Assembly (NCBI GenBank): GCA_015179025.1
Contig: WHUX01000770.1
Span: 1-11,276, forward strand
Length of the DNA stretch: 11,276 bases
Direction: 5' to 3'
Origin: Terfezia claveryi
Lineage: Eukaryota; Ascomycota; Pezizomycetes; Pezizales; Pezizaceae
Numbering within the stretch: position 1 is the stretch's first letter; each line of letters starts with the position of its first letter. The translations under genes were made by a program, and so were the position numbers. Below are positions 7,391-11,276 of this stretch, piece after piece. The notes below the pieces were generated by a model that saw only the letters and a program-made list of their open reading frames with translations, was not told the DNA's origin and searched no databases.

Positions 7391-7832
7391 TTCTGTCTGT
7401 GCATTTGTGCATTTCGCATGTGTATTTTATATGTCCGTGTATTTTGCATTGTCTATATATTTTGCATTATCCATGTATTTAATTTCATGTTTGTTTTGTG
7501 CACTTCTTCGTAGGTTTCTTCTCTATGAGTTACTTCTCTGTGCTGTCTCTGTGTCTAGTATACTATATCCAAGCAAAATGAAACTGGTATGAAACTAGAC
7601 TAATGAAACCAATATACATCCTAGACGGGATTCTTTTCTCATGGCATATTGACACTCACAAGTAGATATATAATGTCTTCACTTGCTATATACTTTTACT
7701 TATTAACATCCTACTTAACCCAACAACATCCTACATAAGTATACGTAACATCAAAGACCCAATTTATACTACTGGAGTTGTTAGTACCTTAGCTGCTAGT
7801 TCTTGTTTTTCTTCCTGCCCTTTCGGAGCTGA
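7391..7832. other. AT-rich stretch between two convergent pseudogenes
   Basis: Nothing convincing is coded here. Around 7405-7490 a loose repeat of about 19 bp built on GTGTATTTTGCAT occurs 3-4 times. The stretch probably holds the 3' flanks of the dioxygenase-like gene and of the histone-like gene, which end tail to tail. Confidence 0.5.
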
Positions 7833-8267
7833 CTTTCTCAATTTGGCATATCTCTATAGTTATAAGACATCCCGCCTGTCTGAGTATGGTGCAGTGCCCC
7901 ATTGTAGTGCTCTACAGCAAGGATGCGCTCTAGAGTTTGGAAGTCTTGGATTTTTAGGGTGGAGCGCTTCCTATATATAGCAAGATAATTGGCACCTATA
8001 ATATGTTTAATAATCTCGGGGACCAATTTTAGAGCCTAGACCATAACATACTAGAAAGATATTTCATCACTTGGTTTTCTGCCTCTGTTTGTAAGATAAG
8101 GACTGTCTCTGGAGATATCCGCGTTACTGCTTCTATTGCTGGTATATTTTGTATATTATTGGTGGTAGTATTCTGTACAATCTCACAGCATAGTCAGCTA
8201 AAAGGCAGGTGAAGGATCAAAAATCCTGTTTCCGTTTGGTATTTTTTAACCTAGGAACGGAAGTTTC

Positions 8268-8318
8268 CTATATGGCATTGTTAGATGGAAATATAATATT
8301 CATGAAAGGTAAACATAC
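8268..8318 (-). other. 51-nt spliceosomal intron in the H3-like gene
   Basis: On the minus strand it starts GTATGT and ends ATAG, with CTAAC as branch site 17 nt before the end. Removing it joins the Lys/Arg-rich tail to the K-K-Y-Q segment in frame and removes a stop. Size and signals are typical of fungal introns. Confidence 0.6.
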
Positions 8319-8437
8319 TATTAGCCTGCCCTTTCCGGACTTTAGATCGCCTAACACCAGTTTTTAGTAGTGTACCACTTGTTGGTGGTACTCGGGTCTT
8401 GGACTTGGCCTTGGATCCGGCCTTGGACCCAGCCTTG

Positions 8438-8458
8438 GACTTCTTCTGGGAAGAAGTC
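8438..8458. other. perfect 9-bp hairpin in the H3-like tail coding region
   Basis: GACTTCTTC and GAAGAAGTC are separated by TGG. The hairpin lies beside the 12-bp coding repeats and ends on the first in-frame stop codon of the H3-like gene. It may be a by-product of the repeat or of mutation. Confidence 0.5.
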
Positions 8459-8502
8459 TAGGCTCCGACTATTGTTTTCCTACCAGTCTGCTTGCCTGGC
8501 AT

Positions 8503-8855
8503 GTCGTGAATATCTGTATTGTGGATATGGACTTAGGTTTGGATAATGGAAGGAATCTTTTTCCAATTGGATTTCATTACCACTAAATAGCAAACAACAA
8601 ACGCTATATATTCTTGTACTGTGAACAAAGGTGGCAAGTTGCATTCAGCATTATACTAATAATCCAACTACTATACATAACTCTTAACCAACTACCATAC
8701 ATAACCCTCAAAGAGTAATAAAGGAATCCTATGAAAAGGACATATGACAAAGGAATAAACAGAGGTGACTAGGATACATAAATCAAAGATATAAATAGAT
8801 TGTACAATAATTAAATTATTCAAAGGAGGTAATGATAGAAAATAAAATGAAATAA
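8503..8855. other. non-coding stretch upstream of the H3-like gene
   Basis: No gene is seen. A TATATA at 8605-8610 is about 105 bp upstream of the H3-like ATG on the minus strand and could be its TATA box (weak). Two 24-bp direct repeats, CCAACTAC(T/C)ATACATAAC followed by six more bases, lie at 8664-8687 and 8688-8711. Confidence 0.45.
8664..8711. repeat. two 24-bp tandem units
   Basis: The units at 8664 and 8688 both begin CCAACTAC and contain ATACATAAC; they differ at three positions. Twenty-four is twice the 12-bp period found in nearby arrays. Confidence 0.8.
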
Positions 8856-8951
8856 ACTCCCATGACAACTCCCTTGACAACTCTCATCACAACTCCTATG
8901 ACAACTCCCTTGACAACTCTCGTCATAACTCCCGTGACAACTCCCATGACA
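8856..8951. repeat. 12-bp minisatellite, eight units, directly after a stop codon
   Basis: Units of ACTCCCATGACA are repeated eight times in strict 12-bp register: ACTCCCTTGACA, ACTCTCATCACA, ACTCCTATGACA and so on. The array ends at 8951 and the stop codon of the minus-strand acidic protein is at 8954-8952, so it forms the very start of that gene's 3' flank. Confidence 0.92.
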
Positions 8952-10153
8952 TTAACCTTTTGCCGATGAATCCTCTTTGCCTTTTACTGTTCCCTTTGGT
9001 TTACTTTCTCGAAGTATTTGAGAATATTGACAAACGATTTGGTTTGACGTTATCTCAGTATAATCTTCATCCTCTTCATCATCATTTAAGTCTTCTAATA
9101 CTTTATCAACTTCTCTTGAGTCGGAGTTAGTAAAGATCTCATCCAAAGTTTGGCGATATAATCTGGAAGCCTGGGTATGATCCTCCCTATTATTAGTGCT
9201 CTCATTGTCAGTCTCAACATCATCACTATTGTCTCCATCCGTAGTACTGGCAGGAACAGAGCTGAGATCTGAACTATTATTATCCTCATTGTCGGTAGTA
9301 TTGTATGCTAGGTATTCCATATTATCTGTGTCCTAAGTCAACCATCAGCATTACTCATTGCATAATAAGAGGTCTACTCAATATAGAATAAACTTACAGG
9401 CTCCTCCTCTGTGCATGGGTCACTACTACTATCAAAGATTGTTTCTGCTAGGTCTGAGTCATCTATTGGGTCTGCTGTCATTTCATCTGCCCAATGAATT
9501 GCCGTGATGTTCGTCGCAGAAATAGCTGAGAACATAGGAATGTATTGGTTGCAATCAAAACCAAGGTAGGGAGGATTAACTATTTGAACTTCCCAAGATA
9601 TTCAGCCAGGCCATACCTTCTCAATTTCCTCTTGCGTCATATCAAAACTAGGTATATTGTCCTTTGGACCAATATCTAGTAGCCTCCATTATGTATTTTG
9701 ATCTAATATCTTCCATTGGTTTAGAATATAAATATTGCGACGACATAATCTAATCGTCATATGCTTGTTGAGTATATCCTTAAACCTTCCTTGTTCAGTA
9801 ATTGAAAGATTACTCCACGATGTACCAATAGGACGTTTTACAACATCTGCAGCCTCTTAGGTAGTAATTCCTCTACGCTGTTCTTTAGATTTCTCCTGTC
9901 TTAGGGAATTTTTGAGGTGAGCTAGTGCTAGAGGCGGACCTCTCAAACTAGTTCTACTAGACCTATTATATACTATCTTAGGGTTTGTTGATGTTCCGTG
10001 GATGCGAATTCCCCCACCAAATTCAACTTCTGGATCGAACGGTCTCTCCCGAGGTACTCAAACTCGGTTTTCCTTGTTATCTAGAGGTCTATAAAGTTTC
10101 GGTAGTTCACCGGATTCTTTGGATGATATATTTGGGTGGAAGCGTACTTGTTC
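8952..10153 (-). pseudogene. unrecognised protein with acidic C-terminus, pseudogene with one intron
   Basis: I do not recognise this family. Exon 2 (9332-8952) is intact and very acidic, rich in Asp, Glu, Ser and Asn (D-D-E-E-D-E-D), ending in a small basic tail K-P-K-G-T-V-K-G-K. Exon 1 is read in a single frame from about 10153 (Q-V-R-F-H-P-N) to 9398 and includes F-D-P-E-V-E-F-G-G-G-I-R-I-H-G-T, a basic stretch Q-E-K-S-K-E-Q-R-R and a Trp-rich segment (N-Q-W-K-I-L-D). It has four in-frame stops at 10060-10058, 9859-9857, 9691-9689 and 9604-9602 and no indel in some 750 bp. The true start is unknown: the frame meets a stop a little upstream of 10153 in a region of tandem repeats, and an AG acceptor there (about 10154) suggests a missing 5' exon. 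Acidic tails occur in many nuclear and histone-binding proteins, but that is only a hint. Confidence 0.6.
9333..9397 (-). other. 65-nt spliceosomal intron in the acidic-protein gene
   Basis: On the minus strand it begins GTAAGT, contains CTGAT as a CTRAY-type branch site and ends CTTAG. It is in phase 0 and joins E-E-E-P to D-T-D-N-M-E-Y, linking two stretches that are both acidic. Confidence 0.65.
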
Positions 10154-10280
10154 CTGTGATAGTAAGTATACTCATGATAGTGCGTCACAGTACTTTGGGT
10201 GGAAGCGTACTTGTTCCCATAACAGTATACTTGTGACAGTGTGTGACAGTGCAGTATACTTGTGACAGTACGGTACCAGT
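10131..10280. repeat. 63-bp direct repeat running into a GTATACTTGTGACA-type array
   Basis: A 24-bp block starting TTTGGGTGGAAGCGTACTTG occurs at 10131 and again at 10194 (period 63). From about 10220 it grades into short units such as GTATACTTGTGACA and GTGTGTGACA up to about 10280. On the minus strand the 10131 copy is the beginning of the readable part of the acidic-protein gene. Confidence 0.75.
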
Positions 10281-11053
10281 GACACAGTGTAAGATTGTAA
10301 GGAAGAGGATGGCCATGCAAAGTAGAGGTTGGTTTGGTGATTTAGTATGTAGAAAGGTCGATAGAGCAAACTAAATAGTCCATGTCTTGTTTCAATTGGC
10401 TAACAATTTGTAAAGACAAAGCAATTCAGACATGCGCTAATGTATTTTAACGAACAGATACAAACTAAGCCAAACTGAGACCATAATATATAGATAATTA
10501 GAGGCAATTAGACTACCGTGACTTAAGGACTAGCCATGACTAGTCTGGTTCACAAGCCTCTTGCAGAGAAGATAATTAAGTAGTCCCAATCAGACATCAG
10601 ACATCAGACCTGTAATAGACAATAATTAGACTACCGTGACTTAAAGGTTGCACAGGCAGAGTGACTAACAAGGTTGGCATAGGCAGAGACTAACTAGTAG
10701 AGAGCAACTACCTAATATGGTCTAATCCAAACACTAGTTGGTACAAGCCACTGTAGACCGCTTTAGGCAATAACATAGAGTAGTAGCACTATATCTAGAA
10801 CAAAGAAATATGAGAACAAAGAGAATATGAAACAAACAATCCATTAAAAAGAGAAGATCAAAACAACTATTCAATAGAAAGAGAAGATCAAAACAACTAT
10901 TGAATAGAAATGATAAAGACTTAGGGCAGCAAATGTATAGCACTATTAGGACAAATCACCAATAACAGATCTATTGTATATGATTTATCGCCGTCCATAC
11001 CCAATCCCAATCCAATTAACGATTCATAAAGGACACCATTGACAGTCCTTAAG
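10281..11053. other. AT-rich non-coding stretch
   Basis: No gene can be supported on either strand. It holds a 21-bp direct repeat (AATTAGACTACCGTGACTTA plus one base) at 10506 and 10624, a CAGACAT triple near 10590-10610 and a 30-bp tandem repeat at 10821-10910. Confidence 0.5.
10821..10910. repeat. 30-bp tandem repeat, three units
   Basis: Units start at 10821, 10851 and 10881. The last two share GAGAAGATCAAAACAAC and differ at two positions; the first is more diverged (GAGAATATGAAACAAAC). The minus strand is open across it (30 bp is ten codons), which comes from the repeat and is not good evidence for a gene. Confidence 0.85.
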
Positions 11054-11123
11054 TACCCTCGGCGTACCCTCGAGCATACCCTCGAGCATACCCTCGGTCA
11101 TACCTCGAGCATACTATCAGTTA
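11054..11123. repeat. 12-bp minisatellite TACCCTCGAGCA, about six units
   Basis: Units are 11 or 12 bp: TACCCTCGGCG (11054), TACCCTCGAGCA (11065 and 11077), TACCCTCGGTCA (11089), TACCTCGAGCA (11101), and a last, diverged TACTATCAGTTA (11112). It shares the 12-bp period but not the sequence of the array at 8856. Confidence 0.88.
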
Positions 11124-11157
11124 TATTGGGTATACTCTTAAGCTACTATTCCAAGGA

Positions 11158-11276
11158 CTAACTTCCATCTAGCATACTGATGCCAGATCGTTCTTCTGCA
11201 TGATGGCTAACTTCTCCAAGTAATTGGTCAAAGTTCGGGTCATTGTGTGTCATATTATTTGGAGTATTTTGTGATG
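11158..11276 (-). CDS. possible C-terminal or exon fragment of an unidentified gene, cut by the window edge
   Basis: The minus strand is open from the right edge (first full codon at 11274) to a TAG at 11160-11158, 38 codons. It includes M-T-H-N-D-P-N-F-D-Q-L-L-G-E-V-S and H-H-A-E-E-R-S-G-I-S-M-L-D. The composition is protein-like and mildly acidic, but the piece is too short to assign. It could be a 5' exon of the acidic-protein gene to the left on the same strand, or the end of another gene. Confidence 0.3.
   Translation of the reverse strand, partial: SQNTPNNMTHNDPNFDQLLGEVSHHAEERSGISMLDGS

Larger units (their letters stand above)
7833..8502 (-). pseudogene. divergent histone H3-like pseudogene with one intron
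   Basis: The product starts M-P-G-K-Q-T-G-R-K-T, which parallels the H3 tail K-Q-T-A-R-K-S/T around K4 and K9. Four 4-residue repeats follow (SKAG, SKAG, SKAK, SKTR; 12-bp DNA units at about 8400-8446). After the intron come K-K-Y-Q-T-E-T (H3 R-R-Y-Q-K-S-T), L-P-F-S-stop-L-C-C-E-I-V-Q (H3 LPFQRLVREIAQ), V-L-I-L-Q-T-E-A-E-N (H3 VMALQEASEA) and YRKRSTLKIQDFQTLERI (H3 HAKRVTIMPKDIQLARRI). This covers tail, alpha-N, alpha-1, alpha-2 and alpha-3; there is an extra stretch of about 15 residues near the end of alpha-2, a longer loop before it, and a C-terminal extension ending in basic residues. Stops lie at 8460-8458, 8253-8251 and 8196-8194 (the last at the conserved Arg of LPFQR), and the frame shifts near 8030. 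The assignment rests on my own alignment from memory of H3. Confidence 0.7.

Noticed and set aside
7380..7592. Plus-strand ORF of 70 codons, hydrophobic
   Set aside because: Translation of a T-rich repeat following a pseudogene; no support as a gene.
10030..10045. Second tRNA B-box-like word on the minus strand
   Set aside because: It lacks one base of the consensus, has no A box, and lies inside the readable frame of the acidic-protein gene.
10081..10369. Minus-strand ORFs rich in Tyr and His
   Set aside because: They read the GTATACTTGTGACA-type repeat and the wrong frame of the acidic-protein gene.
10734..10943. Minus-strand ORF with Phe/Leu/Cys-rich repeats, looking like a membrane protein
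   Set aside because: It is produced by the 30-bp (ten-codon) tandem repeat; no start context or homology-like motif.

Overview
The window looks like accessory, transposon-rich chromosomal DNA of a fungus, most likely a basidiomycete. The grounds are short GT-AG introns (51 and 65 nt) with CTRAY-like branch sites, a Ty3/Gypsy LTR element, and decayed genes for chromatin-type proteins of kinds that are expanded next to transposons in Agaricomycetes. The species cannot be named from the sequence. Almost every gene here is broken.

Positions 1-5441 hold a Ty3/Gypsy retrotransposon on the minus strand, cut by the left edge. Reading down the minus strand there is an 812-bp LTR (5441-4630), a long leader, gag (3799-1983, with zinc knuckle), then protease, reverse transcriptase and RNase H (about 2048-1). 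Integrase and the 3' LTR would lie outside. gag and pol carry frameshifts. Within the leader, on the opposite strand, lies an intact 200-codon ORF (3801-4403, +) with a Cys/Trp-rich tail. Its ATG is one base from the gag ATG, back to back.

Positions 5442-5643 are a minisatellite with higher-order 23-23-19-19 bp periodicity that starts exactly at the LTR edge. A degenerate tRNA-like (SINE-like) sequence follows at about 5712-5790.

Positions 6000-10160 hold three decayed protein genes: a 2OG-Fe(II) dioxygenase-like gene (+, 6202-7390; possibly TET/JBP-like), a histone H3-like gene (-, 8502-7833) tail to tail with it, and an unrecognised protein with an acidic C-terminus (-, about 10153-8952). 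Long stretches of these genes keep one frame and are interrupted almost only by stop codons that a single C:G to T:A transition from Gln, Arg or Trp codons would explain. This suggests decay by cytosine deamination or a RIP-like process rather than random indels. A DNA-modification-type dioxygenase beside a divergent H3 suggests a chromatin-themed, possibly transposon-linked gene set; that link is inference.

The right end (10160-11276) is mostly non-coding with several short tandem repeats, plus a possible 3'-terminal coding fragment running off the right edge on the minus strand.
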